This document shows, one piece after another, positions 13,254 through 25,328 of a stretch of DNA of 64,000 bases. The position numbers and the translations under genes are program-made. Source of the DNA: Myrmaecium sp. VS I D KN 1 (taxonomy: Eukaryota > Ascomycota > Dothideomycetes > Valsariales > Valsariaceae); assembly GCA_019775845.1 (NCBI GenBank), contig JADQAV010000010.1, positions 530,871 to 594,870 on the forward strand. The letters are read 5' to 3'. The number at the start of each line of letters is the position of its first letter. Position 1 is the stretch's first letter. The notes under the pieces were generated by a model. That model was not told the DNA's origin. It did not search any database and worked only from the letters and a program-made list of their open reading frames with translations.

Positions 13254-13399
13254 TGTGAAGTGTGGATGTGGGTGTGGGTGTGGATGGGAAGGAGAGCGAG
13301 AAGGATAAGTAGTAAAGAGTCGTCGTGGGTGAGTGAGAGAAAAAGAGTGGGCGGGTCCTGGTGTAGATAATAAATTCGGGCTTGAAGGGTCGGCGTGCT

Positions 13400-13419
13400 A
13401 AGGTAAGGTAAGGTAAGGT
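13400..13419. repeat. AAGGT tandem, four copies
   Basis: Four perfect AAGGT pentamers in the upstream region of flbC. Confidence 0.8.
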
Positions 13420-14262
13420 CAGGTCTCTTTGCTCTCCGCTCCTGCTCTTGCGCTCGCTCTGGCTCTCTTTGCTTGCTGCTGAAAGGGAGGAGGAAGCAGC
13501 AGAACAGTGATGAAAGGCGCGGCCTGGGGTCACCCAGCAAGAGGGCGTCCCGGCTGCTGGATGGCATCATAGGCTTCCACAAGCGAGAGATGGCAGCGGT
13601 GCCGGCGCCCCCTTGGCCCCAGTCGGCGTGCGCCCCTCCCCTCCCATCCGCCCCACCCCTTCCACTTCCCCTCTCACTCTTCCCCCCCCCTCCCCCCCTC
13701 CCAGCGGGTCCCCAGCAGGTCCCCCAGTGTTAGCCTCTCCTCTCCCCCAAGCCACCCAGGGCAAAAACGCCCGGGCCTCCCCTGCCATCCCCTGCTGGCC
13801 TAACTTTTCCTGCCTTGCCTGCCTTGGGCCCCTTAGCCCTTAGCTTCCTCCTGCAAAAATCGGCTGCAGGGAAGGAGCAGAAAAGAGCCGGCAGGGATTA
13901 GGGCTGACTGTTTTTTTCCTCGTTGCCAGTGTGGATGTTGTGGATGTGGGGGAGACGGAGTCATGGGCGGCGGCGGCGACGGCGCACCCACCATCATCAC
14001 CACCACCACCACTTCATCACTCTCCCATCCCCCTCCTCCTCCGGATGGTACTTCTGTACGATTGTTGTAGGAGACATGTACCTACCCGCCTACCACACGG
14101 TACCTCATTGAGGAAGTGAACTCTCCCGCAAACATGCACGACGGGCGGGTTGAGGTGTTTGATGATGGTGATGATGGTGATGGATCCAAATTGCGCGCTC
14201 CGGTTTCTCCCCTCAATCCCCCACGACGACATCGACGTCGGGTGCCCCCTCTCTCCGCCTTA

Positions 14263-14290
14263 ACGCTTGACGCTTGACGCTTGACGCATG
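14263..14290. repeat. ACGCTTG heptamer tandem
   Basis: Three perfect ACGCTTG copies plus a fourth, ACGCATG. Confidence 0.85.
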
Positions 14291-14592
14291 GCGGGTGGAG
14301 CTTTTAAAGTGGGAAGCCCACGCGTGGTCGTGGTCCTCGGTCGTCGTGGTTGTCGTCGTAGTTAGGTAGCAGTTAGGGTTAGGTACCTTAGCAGTACCAT
14401 AATATGAGAAGGTAGGTACTAAAAAACACTTGGTGGATGGTCGTGCTTAGCTCTGACTGGCCCGAACGTTGTGTTCTTTGGTATGGTTTGGTTAGGGGGG
14501 AGGGTGTGTGAGTGCGGGTGGATGAGAGATGGATTGCTGTACATTCCGTACAGCCCTCCTTTCGATTCTCCATGGGCAAGATACCTACATAG

Positions 14593-14606
14593 GTACTCCG
14601 GAGTAC
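14593..14606. repeat. 14-bp perfect palindrome GTACTCCGGAGTAC
   Basis: A perfect dyad in a stretch (about 14.36-14.82 kb) full of GGTAC and GTACC hexamers. It could be a protein-binding dyad or a repeat-derived motif. No function is shown. Confidence 0.6.
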
Positions 14607-15746
14607 TGTAGTAGGTAATAAGCGTGAACAATATTCCCAATCTCACGTCTCCGCGCTCTCACTGCCTTGCCAGCGCTGACAGCGGCTAACTACATGTGCT
14701 ATGTAGCTATCGAGCTAGGTATGTGCTGTACCTTAGGTACTTACGACCTTGACCGACCCGTCCTAGTACCTCTCGTACATGCAAGGTGCCTCATGTACAG
14801 GAAGGTACCTGCCTGACCTAATAATGGAATCACTCGGCACCCCGCCTCTCTCTTTCTCCCTCTCTCTCTCTCGAACTCCGGAGCCCGACGGAGAAGAACG
14901 AATGAGCGAAGCATTCGACCTTATGCAAGTTAAATAATCATCTCTCTCTCTTTCTCCTGCAAACGCTGAGGTTCAGTGATGAGGGTGTGAGGGTGTGTAC
15001 ATACCACACAGGACTAAAGGACAAATAGGTTTAGTACGTACGGTAGGTCCACCTCTCCACCATCACCGTCACCATCAGCCTCACGATCCCATTTCCCCAT
15101 GCGCTGCAGTCTAAGGAAATTCTTAAGAAAAATGACAAGAGAAGAAAAAATCAATAGAACAGATCAGGCGAGTTATGTCCGCCAATGGTAGTAGCTATAA
15201 TCTTGAAAAGGGCATCAGTAGCAGTGATAGTAGTGGTGACGGTGGTGGAAGGGACGGAGACCATACACACTGAGAACGGGAGAAAGAGGAATTGAACACA
15301 ACCCCATATGCCATCGATAAGAGGAAAAACGTGCGCAGGTACATTAGCTAGTAGCTCGAGTATGGATGTTATTCAACCCAGCTAGCAGACGACGGAAACA
15401 AAAGAGAGAGCGCGAAATCGGTCGGGCGTAAAGCGGACGTTGCGCAGGTGGTGGTGATGGAAAATGTGAGAGCGGGCGAATCATCAGCGGCGGCAGGCGG
15501 AGGGAGAGGTGAGGTTAGTGAGAGAGAAGGTCCTCTCCAATCCCGTCCACACCACAGACCGAAGAGGGAACGGGGCGCCCAGGCTAGTCCGCTCCCGGTC
15601 AGAGGGCACACCCCGTTGCGGCGTAGCGGGGCCGGGCGGTGGCCCCCCATCTTTCCGCAATCTGCAAAAGCGGCGCCGAAAGCCTGCGGGAGCTTGGGGG
15701 GAGAGGGAAGAAAAGAAGAAAGAGCATCCCCACCCCAGCCAGCAAC

Positions 15747-15790
15747 GCTAGCTGGCTTGCTAGCTTTCTAGCTTCGTAGCTAACGTTAGC
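15747..15790. repeat. GCTAGC cluster ending in palindrome GCTAACGTTAGC
   Basis: GCTAGC occurs at 15747-15752 and 15759-15764, followed by TAGC-containing sequence and a perfect 12-bp palindrome at 15779-15790. Confidence 0.55.
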
Positions 15791-18332
15791 ACCATCGTGC
15801 GTCTCCGCCCGGCGCGCGCAGTGGCCGCCTTGCTTTTTCTCTCTGAATTATATTCTCCGCTGGGTTGGGTTCGAGAGAGAGAGAGAGAATAGAAAATGAG
15901 ATCAGGGCTGCTGGGTGGTGCGGTCGAAGAGCATTGAGCCCGTGCAGCTCTGCACATGGACAGACTACGCTAATAACCTGTCTGCGACGGGGCGAGCAAT
16001 CGCTGCGGGGGAGGCCGGCCCCCAGTAGCAGGCGAAAAGCTCACGAGAAAAACGGTCAGTGAGCGGTCGCTGATGGTGGAAAGTCTCGCCGTGGTAGAGG
16101 TAACTGAAGGCAGTGAAGGTAGGTACCTGGGCACCATGAAGTTACCGCCCGGACACCCCCCCTCCGCCCAGCGGGAAGAGGAACGCAGCTAATGGGTGAG
16201 GCGCTGGAGGGGCGTTGCGATCTGGCATTGACGCTCCCGTTGCCGTCCCATAGCCTTCTCCCCTTTTTTCCTCCCTCCCAAATCTGCGTACGTGAAACCG
16301 CCCCTTTCCGTGGTTTCCCCCTTCCCGCGCCGCCACGGTTTACCCATCAAACCCTTCTCCCGAACCTGTCAGCGGACTGTTCACCCGGCTGCGGCGCCCA
16401 CGCGGGTGCGAGAATGGGCGTGAGGTGGTAACAACAGCGGGTCCTCGAGATGGCGCGCACGGGGCGCGAGGTTGGCATACCAAAGCCCGTCATTGCCCCC
16501 CCCTCTCCCCACTCACCCCCCAGGCGGGAAACCAGCAACAAATTCCCGCAGAGCCATCATCGCACATCCAGCACAGCGCTCCCAGCTTTCTCTCCACCCT
16601 AGCGGCTCCTACAGGCTGCTCTCTTTGGCGCATCTCGTCAATGTTTGATCGTCGAGCTAGGTTCCTCATCCAGCCGACTTTTTCCTCCTGCGACGAGGTT
16701 GGCTGTACCCTTTCTCCGCGCTCCACCGTCACGACGGGCGGGGACATTAGCAACCGGAAGGTGACCTTCCAATCTCAACTCCGCCAGGGGTCCATACAAG
16801 GGCGTCATTCTTTCAAGAGCTCCTTTTCCATCGCGCACTCATGCCCATGTCATGCAATTTCACGCTCTCTGACTCTCTCTCCTCGACGGCCTATGCTGCC
16901 GCCTGATAATGAGGTGCTGTCTCTGCCTCGTCGGACCGTTCGCGCAATGTGGGCTAAATGCCCTTTCCTCCATTTAACATCCTGCCCAGAATTCAGCAAG
17001 TCATCCCGCGGGTGTCGGGAGAGGCGGTGAGATTTCGGCACTCCGGCCAATGGAACTTTTCATCACAGGCCTCATTCGCTCCGTGTGAGGAGAGAGCTAG
17101 GTGCAACCCGAGCCGCTCTCTGCTGTTCAGCTAGGAACCGGCACCGAGCAGTCCGCCAGCCGGGCCGGGCGAGTGTTGCCCGAGGCTGGCCATAACAATA
17201 TCTATCCACGCAGCCGGGCGAGATCGGGGAACAGGGCTGCTCGGCAAAACGAAACCCTTCTCGCCCAGATTATGGTTTCCAACGCTCCGAGTCGGGATTG
17301 GGGTACGACTGCCGGAGACGAGGGGGATTTGCAAAGCCAAGCTCGGCTCCTAAAATCCTTATCCTGCTTTTCCTCGGGGTGTTGATCGCAGTAGCTAGCG
17401 GCAACGAACGCTCGAGGGTAGTAGGTAGCCGGTGGTAAATTACGTGAGGGCAAGCCCATGAATGGTCAATGCCGAAGCTACTTGACTTTAGCCGCTCAAG
17501 CATATTCAACCATTGGTATGCATGGTTATCAGATCGAGGTGAACCAAGCCACATTGGTACTCCTATGGAGGAGCATGCTGTGCGGTCTGATGTGGGCACG
17601 TTCCCCCTTCTCTGTCCGCACCATACCTGGGCTTCGGCTTCGGCGTGCTCACGACTGCTGGTGTGCACATGCAGAAGACCGTCGGCCGAGAAGAAAAAAG
17701 AAGCTTTTCAGTCGCCGCTTAATTGATGGCACAGGGTTGAGAAGGGCATGAGCAAACGGCGGGGAATAGGGCGTTGATTCCGCAGGCGACGTCAAACATG
17801 ACCGCAGAGGGTTTGCGTTGGCGTGCACCTCCGAGGAACAGGGGCAGGGCCGGACAGCACGCTCGATAATGGCGTCATGCTGCGCGTGTAGGGGCAGGAG
17901 AGGAGGGTGAGAAGGAGAAGGGTTGAGGGAGAGGGGGTTCTTTCGTCAAGACGTCAGCGCATGAAGTGAAGAACCTCCAATAACTGAGGTCAAGTCAGGT
18001 CCGCGCTTCGGCCCTCCAATCTCATGATAGCTGAGGTTCCTGAGGGTTGTTGTGGTTGGGGCATGCGGTCTCGACAGGTTGCCGGCCAGGCTGTGAGGCG
18101 CGCGTGCCACTGCAGTGAGCTCGAGGAGAAGGAGGGGAGATGGGGGTGCCGATGTCGTCACAGCTCATGCTCTTGAAGCCCAAAGGTTGCGCGGTGCAGG
18201 GCAGGGCGAAACCAACTGCGTGGAATTTCGGCGCTGGAAGAGGCCGCCCGGCGCGCACTCGGCACTTCCCCCACAAACGGGGATCTCTCTCGTGCTTGCT
18301 GCACTCCACTCCACCGCACTCCATCCGGTGCC

Positions 18333-18368
18333 GATGCAGATGCGGATGCGGATGCGGATGCAGATGCA
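18333..18368. repeat. GATGCR hexamer tandem, six copies
   Basis: Six uninterrupted hexamers GATGCA or GATGCG. Open frames across it are periodic Asp/Ala or His/Met/Arg strings and are not credible genes. Confidence 0.85.
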
Positions 18369-21300
18369 CCACTGCAACCGCACGCAAACATGTGCCTAGC
18401 CCGGGGCTTCTAGCAGCCGTAAACAGTACCTCGATGGCCAGCAACAACATCAGCAACAACATCAGCCATCTCCCTCCGCGTGTGACGGCGGCGAAAACGG
18501 GTGCGCGCAACCCAGAACGGCTTGGGACCTCAAGCCCAGCGCTGTCGCATCCACTCACTTTTCCCCCAAAAGCGTGTCCGAGGCCTTCTTTCCCCTTTCC
18601 TGAAGCAGCAATTGCTCCAACGGCTTTTCTGCCCAAGGCATGAGAGGTCCGCACAGTAGCGGCGGCCTAAGGTACGCATGAGTGTGTACTAGGTACTCCT
18701 CCGGCCCCTCGCTCGCGCTTTTTCTTTCTTCGTGACAAATCTCGTTGCCCTGCCGGAAGGCGCACACGCGCATGCACATGCAGGGTGCAGCGGGGGTGCG
18801 TGCGCCTCCTTCCTTGAATGCATCTGCATCTGCATGGGTTGGGATGGTAGGCATTGTACCTCCCCTCCGAGAGTATTTACACGGCGACAACCAGCGCCAG
18901 AGAGCCTCCGCCATGCGGGCGGGAAATGAAAGAGAAGGAGGAGAAGGAGAAGAAGATGGTGTCGAACGCCCTGCGGTTGTCTGGCGCTGAGGCGGCCTTA
19001 CATTCATGGGAAGGAATCAGAGGGCTTGCATTCCCATGCTTTCCCATCCACCCTCCGCGAAATCCTTCCGTCAAACCGGCATAGCGAATGCGATTCGCCT
19101 ATAACACAAGAGCTTCCGCCACCAAAAGCCAAGCGAAGCCAGTCAGCCAAGCCCGTCGCGAACACGCACGTCCTGAGAGAAAGAGAGGACTCCTACATAG
19201 ACGGAGGAGTAGGAGAAAGAGACCTGGTGCCCGGGTAAAGCAGGAGGAAATCCGGAACGGCCCAGGACTGCCTACAAGCTACCGAAACGTACCCGGGTCT
19301 GCCCGGGAGTACCTCACTTGCAGTACATTCGGTTACAGGGTACGTACTACTGCCAGGGACCCGACGGCATCCCGAGCGCGAGTGCTTCCCGGCCGGCTCG
19401 CCAAACAGGCTGTTACCTGGCTCGTCAACTACTCTCTCTCCTTGCTGATTCCATTCTCCTTGGTAATGGCATGGCGGGTTGGAGGAGGAACACGTACTCC
19501 TAGACAACATCAAACACAATGACCACGACCGTAAACGATGACGATAACGGTAGTTCCATGAATTGTGAAGTTGCCAGGGCGGTGGAAAGGCAAGCACAGA
19601 AAAAAAAAAAACGCGATGAACTCATTGGAGGTGGATGTGGGGGTCTGTGGGGGTGTTATGGTGTCCTGGCTTTTTCCGTCGTCATTGAATTCTCCTCGCT
19701 CATCTCAACTTCCCCCAGCTCACCAATCCACTTGCCCCCTTTTTTTCTCTTTTCGCAGAGTAGTAAAGAGACAATCCACAGTGAGTGAGTGAGCGAACAC
19801 AAGAATGATGAAGATAATGGAGATGATGGATGACGGCGGAGAAAGGGAAAGCTGTCGGTTAGTGGGGGAATTGAGGTGGTTAGTGAGAGGGTGTGGCAGA
19901 GGTTGGCGCAAGCTGCTAGCGCTAGCGTTGGCGTTGGCGGGGAGCCACCCCGCAGACAGCGTGTTTCAGATTCTTCGCCCGTGGGAAGGAAAAAGCGCTC
20001 TCTCTCCGCGCGGCAGAGGGCTGGGCATACGTAGGTGGGTTCACCGTACTCCGTACACATGGAATATACGTACTGTAGGAAGGCTGTCCTCTTCCTACTG
20101 CTGCTACTGCTGCTGAGCAAGCAAGCAATCAATATCTGATACATTCTCGTGTTCGATGTCGCCGATATAGAGCAGTGGTAGTGGTGTATCATCCATCTCA
20201 TCATGTCCCCCCTCGCGGGCGCAGCCTTGCCTTGATGAAGGCTGAATTCAGATGTCTGCCCGGAGAGGATCTCCTTGAGGTCCTGGACCATTCACATATG
20301 TCGTAGTACTGTACCTCTCTGAGTTTCGTCTCTCCCATGTGTGCAGGATGCATTGCCCCTCGACGTACGAACTCCCGACTTAAGAGAGGCAAGGCAATAT
20401 AACAATAAGCTATGGGCAGCCTCGTAACTCGAAGATATACATATGTATACGATGACGTTGACTGTTCAACCTCTCTCTGCTCAACTCACCTGTCAAACTT
20501 CTATCTACTCCCCCTTCTTCCTCCCAATCCCTTTTCCAAGACCCCACCCTTTCGGACCAAAGCAACATAAAGGGTAGTAGATGAGGTCGAGAAGCCCCCC
20601 CCACGCTAGCGGCCACAGCCTTCCTCATCTCTTCCGCATACAAGCAGGCATACCCCGACCAACCTCCCATCTTCACTAAGGTGTCACCCGGGAAAAAACA
20701 ACGAAAGAATAATGGATCTGATTAAATAACCTCCCTTCGCATGTTTCAGATATGAAATCTCTCTCCTCTTTCTTTCCACCCCACTCCCCACCTTCTGAAA
20801 AGAGCACGTTTTTTTCCTTCCTGTCTGGCGGAGGGACCCTCTTTTTTCTTTCTTTTCGTTTGGCCTCCCGGCGATGGAGGAAAGGGAGGGATTTTATGGA
20901 TGTGGTATTCTCACATCCTTGTTCGATGGCTTGTTTGCTGGTTCCGGATGGAGACTCCACCATCCACTCTTCACGCTAAAGTAGACGTTGCCGTACTACT
21001 ACTCACCACCACCATGTGGTACCTCACCTACTGTTATCTACCCAGATACCTACTACGTACCGGACCTCCCCAGGCATTCATCCCTTATGTTGCTCCTAGC
21101 GGCGCAACCAGAGAGACCAACATGATGAAAAGCCAGAGCACGCGATTCTTCTTCTTCACCCCCACCCCCCCTGCTGGTGCACGCACGTGTGAGCACGTTT
21201 TCTCTCTTTCATCTCGTGCTAGAGTAGCCTCTCCTCTTCTCTCTCAAGCCAAACCCCCCCTTCTCTTCCCCCCACATACCCCACCACACTACGACCTACC

Positions 21301-21609
21301 TACCAGACTTCACATCTTCCCCTTTCTCCGTCAGCGTCAACGCCTTGACATCCCCATAATCCCTCTATCAACGTCTCGTCTCGTCTCGTATTCTGGAACG
21401 GGGGGCCACGCGTTCTCGAAGACCGGAGGGAAAGAAAAAAGCGGAGGGTCGGTGGATCCCCTTCCCCCTATCCACCCACCTGGGATGCCGATTTCGCTGG
21501 TATGAGAGAGGAAGGTGGATGTGGAGGAGGAGAAGAAGGAGGAGGAGAGGAAGAAGCATATGAAGAAGACGGGGGACGTGCCTTCATCGGAATCCAATTG
21601 CTGGTGCAA

Positions 21610-21644
21610 GTGCTTGGTGCTTGGTGCTTGGTGCTTGGTGCTAG
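21610..21644. repeat. GTGCTTG heptamer tandem, five copies
   Basis: Four perfect GTGCTTG units and a fifth, GTGCTAG, within the gene-poor region. Confidence 0.85.
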
Positions 21645-23354
21645 GACCTACCCGACGGTGCTTGATATCCCCCTCCACCATCCTTCCTCCTCCTCCTTCT
21701 CCTCCTGCGCACACCCCGCCCACCGATCCCACCCAGCAAGCGGAGAAAGAGAACAGAAAGAGAGCAAGAGAGAAGAGGGAGGCTGTGCAAAGCTTGGCGG
21801 TTTGCAGTCCCCGCTTTTCCTTTCCATCTAACCGTCGCATCATTTGCACCCTTTTTCCCTCTTCCTCTCCTCTCTCTCTTCCCTGTTCCTTCACGTGCGC
21901 GCGTGAGCGGAAGGAGGGAGGGAAGAAAAGAAGCGGGTCGCCTCATGTCTGTTTGTTTGTCTGTCTGGTCTGTCCGCGTTGTGCTCGGGCGGGAGTGAGC
22001 CTTGCGGGCCATGGCGCTGTCAGCCTACGTCCCTGCGTGCGTGCGTGCCTGTGTGTGTGCGTGGTGTGCGTGCGCTTGCGTGCATGCGTTGGACCTTCTT
22101 AGCCTTGCCTTTGCCTTGCCTTGCCTTTGCATTGCACCCTTTTTTTCCTCTCTCACCTGGCACGTACATACATCCATGTGAACGAGAGGAATTGACAGCG
22201 ACGAGGCTACCGCGGAGGGAAAGAGAGGGAGGGAAGGAGGGAAGAGCCCGCTTCCTCCCCCCTCTTCCTGGATCCCATGACGACAAGATGGAGAGACGAG
22301 AAAAGAAGACGGTCGATATCATGCTATGCGCGCGCACACGCTCAAACCTACAAAGAAATGCAGCACACAACACGGCCAGGAGATGATATCACCACATTCC
22401 ATCCTTCTTCGCTGTACAAAACAAACATCCGTGGCCGGAGCACCCTCCGATGCCGATTCTCTGCTACGGACGAAATTGACATAGTGCTGAGGATACACCG
22501 ATTTCATCTATGTACGTACTAAATCATCACGTACTAACACAAACAGACAACAGAAAGGGGGTAACGAGCACCTTTGGCTTCCAAAAGGCCTTCAGGCAGG
22601 AGGAATCTCGGCCCGAACAAGACCTCACCAAGGAGGTGGTCTTTCCGGTCTAACTGCTTTAATGTTTTGCTTGTCGACTTCCCGCGCGCACGCAAAACCC
22701 TTTTGATCCATGGCCAGATGTTCCCGTGCGAAAATGACCGGAGGGAGCCGATGGCCCTTCCTGCATCCCTCCTTCTCCCTCCTTCCTGCAGCCTCATCCT
22801 CCCAAGAGAAAAGGTCACGACGACAGGAGCCAAGCTCCCGGGCGACCAGACGGGAATCGCCGTGTGAGCAGTTGCTCATTTTGGGCTATGGTGCTTTCTT
22901 TCGAGTACCTTGATGTGTGCTGGTCGATCGGCCGGACACATGGAAATGGTCATTGCTTTCGCCCTTCATCCCCTTTTTTTCGCAACCACTGTCCTATTCG
23001 GCCGGATTTGTCTGCGAAAAGATCGGCGGTGGGAGGTGTGGAGCCCCCTCCCCCCCTGCTTTTTCGACCCAAGGGCGGGAGACCGTCAATGCTTGTCCTC
23101 CACTGCACGCCTGCCATATCGTGGGTTCGCATTGTTGCACGAACCGGCCGCCTACGACACCCACGTGGGATGGTTGTGGGCTTTTCTCGGCGACGTAGGG
23201 TGACGGTTGGCTTTGCCCTATCTCTTGCCTCATCCCGATAGGAGGTTTGTCATGCCGGGATGTCAATCACGCTGCTGCTGTTTTCCAGATAGGCAAACCG
23301 CATCCTCCCTTTTCCCCGGGGAGCTCTTCTAGATTGGCTCTGCCAGGTCCCATC

Positions 23355-24057
23355 TCACTCTCGGCCATACGTTATCTTCCCTCGCTTGGCTGGTTTGCTG
23401 TCTGTGTCTTCGTCATCTTTGTCTGCCATTGCCGCTGCCTTCTTCTTCTTGCTCGATGTCGCTTTGCTCGTCGTACTACTGCTGCCGGGCGTCGGATGGT
23501 TGCTTTCTCGTGCGCTGGCGAAGGTCGACGTAGGGGTGGGAGCATGGGACGGAGTGGTGCCTGCTGATGGGGCGGTGGAAGAGTCCTGCTTGCGCTCGTA
23601 AGTACATGCTGTTTCTGACAGCGACGCGTTTACAAGGTGTATTGCGTACTTTCATAAAGCTCGCCGAGCTTCGGCTGAATATCCTATCAGCGTCGCTGAT
23701 CGTAGCTTTTCGACGCGCAGATGACCCTCCGCCTGTCGCGCCTCCTGATATGCCAGCTGAACCTTTGATGTAATTGTCAAATCCCTTGATGATGTTGCCT
23801 GCACTCGTCTCCTCCAAGTATGAGGTCTCGAACTTGTATATCTGGTCGTCCAATGCTGCCTAGTTCTCCAGCGCGTCAGCCACACAACCGCATCTTGTCG
23901 TGATTGCCATGATACGCACCAATGCCTGATCTATTTGACGCTTCCGGGCCAGCGTCTCGCGCAAGTCGCGTCGCAGCTTCTCATAATAAGGTACGCCGCG
24001 CGAGGCGTCGGAGTTTGAGTTTGCTGCGGCCGCAGCCAAGGAGGCGTTCTCAGCCAT
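23355..24057 (-). CDS. eaf6: NuA4 histone acetyltransferase subunit Eaf6
   Basis: Three exons on the minus strand, 24057-23920, 23859-23650 and about 23588-23355, give 192-193 residues. Intron 1 is 60 nt (GTGCGT donor, TAG acceptor). Intron 2 has a GTACGC donor and a tandem AAGCAG acceptor, so exon 3 may start at 23588 or 23585. The conserved coiled-coil block (YYEKLRRDLRETLARKRQ, then DDQIYKFETSYLEETSA, then GNIIKGFDNYIKG) identifies Eaf6, a small scaffold of NuA4 and NuA3-type acetyltransferase complexes in the nucleus. The segment SARRKATISDADRIFSRSS and the Lys-rich tail ending KRGKITYGRE also look like the fungal family. The start follows the Eaf6 N-terminus. The gene shares a 296-bp divergent promoter with TFIIS, another RNA polymerase II-linked gene. 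Confidence 0.92.
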
Positions 24058-24353
24058 TGCCTGACCCCAGGATGAGAATAGATGTTTGGTAGTTAGGTAG
24101 TAGTAGGAAGCCGCAGAGATGTGCTCCGTATCATCCTTGCATGCTGGTTCCGGCGATGTCTCGACAAAGGGACGTCGCGAAGGCGGTGTCTGGTGGCAGA
24201 ATCCGTGCTTTGACAACCGTCCATCATCGACTACAAGACAAACGACCTTCACCACCCACTTCGTGCCTTATCCACTGTCAATCGCCGCCAGCGACCCCGA
24301 AACCCTACTACGACCGTCCTGCTACCGTGTCGCACGTGTGTTCCATCGCGAAC
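24058..24353. promoter_or_regulatory. shared divergent promoter of eaf6 and TFIIS
   Basis: 296 bases between two start codons facing away from each other, with no room for separate distant promoters. No TATA box is evident. Inferred from geometry only. Confidence 0.6.
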
Positions 24354-25328
24354 ATGAACGCCAAAGAGGTCGAAGTACATGGCAAGGCTCTGACCAAGTC
24401 CTTCCAGGGCGAGCCGTCCGCGAACGTGATCAAGATCCTCAACGACCTTAAGAAAGGCGTGGTTGCCACGGAAGATCTCTTGCGATCCACCCGGATCGGC
24501 GCGACCGTGAACAAGTTCAAGCAGCATAGGGATCCGGAAGTCGCAAAGGTGGCAGCGGAGCTGGTAGCGAAGTGGCGTGGTGACGTTAAGCGGGCTGGTG
24601 GGAAGGGCGCTTCGACGCCGAAATCCGCGAACGGGACTGCCTCACCGGCGCCGTCGGCAGCAGGGAGCCAGACTCCGGCCACAGGAAACCAGACGCCGAA
24701 GCCCAAGGCGAAGCACAACGTCCCCCCGGAGAAGCGCAATCATAAGACGGACAATGTGAACTGCGAAGCGACGGGCATCACCATTCGAGACAACTGCGTC
24801 AAGCTGATGTATGACGGCTTGGCGTTCATGTCAGAAGAGCGTAGGCAACACACTTCTTTTGTTTTTTTTGGTGTGCACAATCTAACCGATAAACGTTAAG
24901 TCCCCGATGAGATCCTGAAGGTGGCACGCGAAGTAGAGCTGGCGGCTTTTAATGTCTACCAGCCCGAGACTTCCAGCGAGTACAAGAACAAGATGCGCTC
25001 GTTGTACCAGAACCTGAAGAACAAGTCAAATCCCCAACTGCGCCAGCGGGTACTTTCCGGAGAGGTCTTGCCCAAGCGCTTCGTGGTCATGACGCACGAA
25101 GAGATGAAGTCGGAGGAGAGACGCGCGGAGGATGCACGGCTTGAGAAGGAGAACATGGACAAGGCCATGGCGGCACAGGAAGAGAAGAGTATCAGTTCAA
25201 GCCTGCAGTGCGGCAAGTGCGGCCAGAAGAAGGTCAGCTACACCCAAGCCCAGACGAGAAGTGCAGATGAACCGATGACGACGTTCTGCGAGTGCATGAA
25301 TTGCGGCAACAGGTGGAAGTTTTCTTGA
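24354..25328 (+). CDS. dst1: Transcription elongation factor TFIIS
   Basis: Two exons, 24354-24840 and 24901-25328, separated by a 60-nt intron (GTAGGC donor, CTAAC branch point, AAG acceptor), encode 304 residues, the usual TFIIS length. The N-terminal LW domain (residues 1-80) contains LLRSTRIGATVNKFKQH. A Pro/Thr/Ala-rich linker follows, then the polymerase-binding central domain (about 140-250) with LYQNLKNKSNPQLRQRV, and a C-terminal zinc ribbon with Cys266, Cys269, Cys294 and Cys297. The invariant acidic pair Asp285-Glu286 lies in RSADEPMTTF. In this family that pair reaches the polymerase II active site and stimulates cleavage of backtracked RNA. The upstream open frame is in phase, but family alignment starts at MNAKEVEVHGKAL, so 24354 was chosen. 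Confidence 0.95.

Larger units (their letters stand above)
12367..23354. other. 11-kb gene-poor, repeat-rich region upstream of flbC
   Basis: No gene is recognised over about 11 kb. The left 1.2 kb, C/T-rich on the minus strand, is probably the promoter and leader of flbC. The longest open frames there start with TTG or GTG rather than ATG. Further right, open frames up to about 210 codons occur on both strands but are compositional and have no domain. The region holds tandem repeats at 13200-13253, 13400-13419, 14263-14290, 18333-18368 and 21610-21644, palindromes at 14593-14606 and 15779-15790, GTAC-rich motifs, and CG/TG runs near 22.0 kb. Long non-coding RNAs or a very divergent multi-exon gene cannot be excluded. 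Confidence 0.5.

Noticed and set aside
12784-13533. 249-codon minus-strand open frame upstream of flbC
   Set aside because: Starts with GTG and consists of Ser/Thr/Pro/His strings derived from CTCATCCA repeats.
16425-17030. 201-codon plus-strand open frame in the gene desert
   Set aside because: Starts with GTG, no domain, no support from splice signals or composition; overlapped by other frames of similar quality.
18022-18654. 210-codon minus-strand open frame
   Set aside because: Runs through the GATGCR hexamer tandem, giving periodic residues; no domain.
19656-20291. 211-codon minus-strand open frame
   Set aside because: Ser-rich low-complexity sequence and no recognisable family; overlapped by frames on the other strand.
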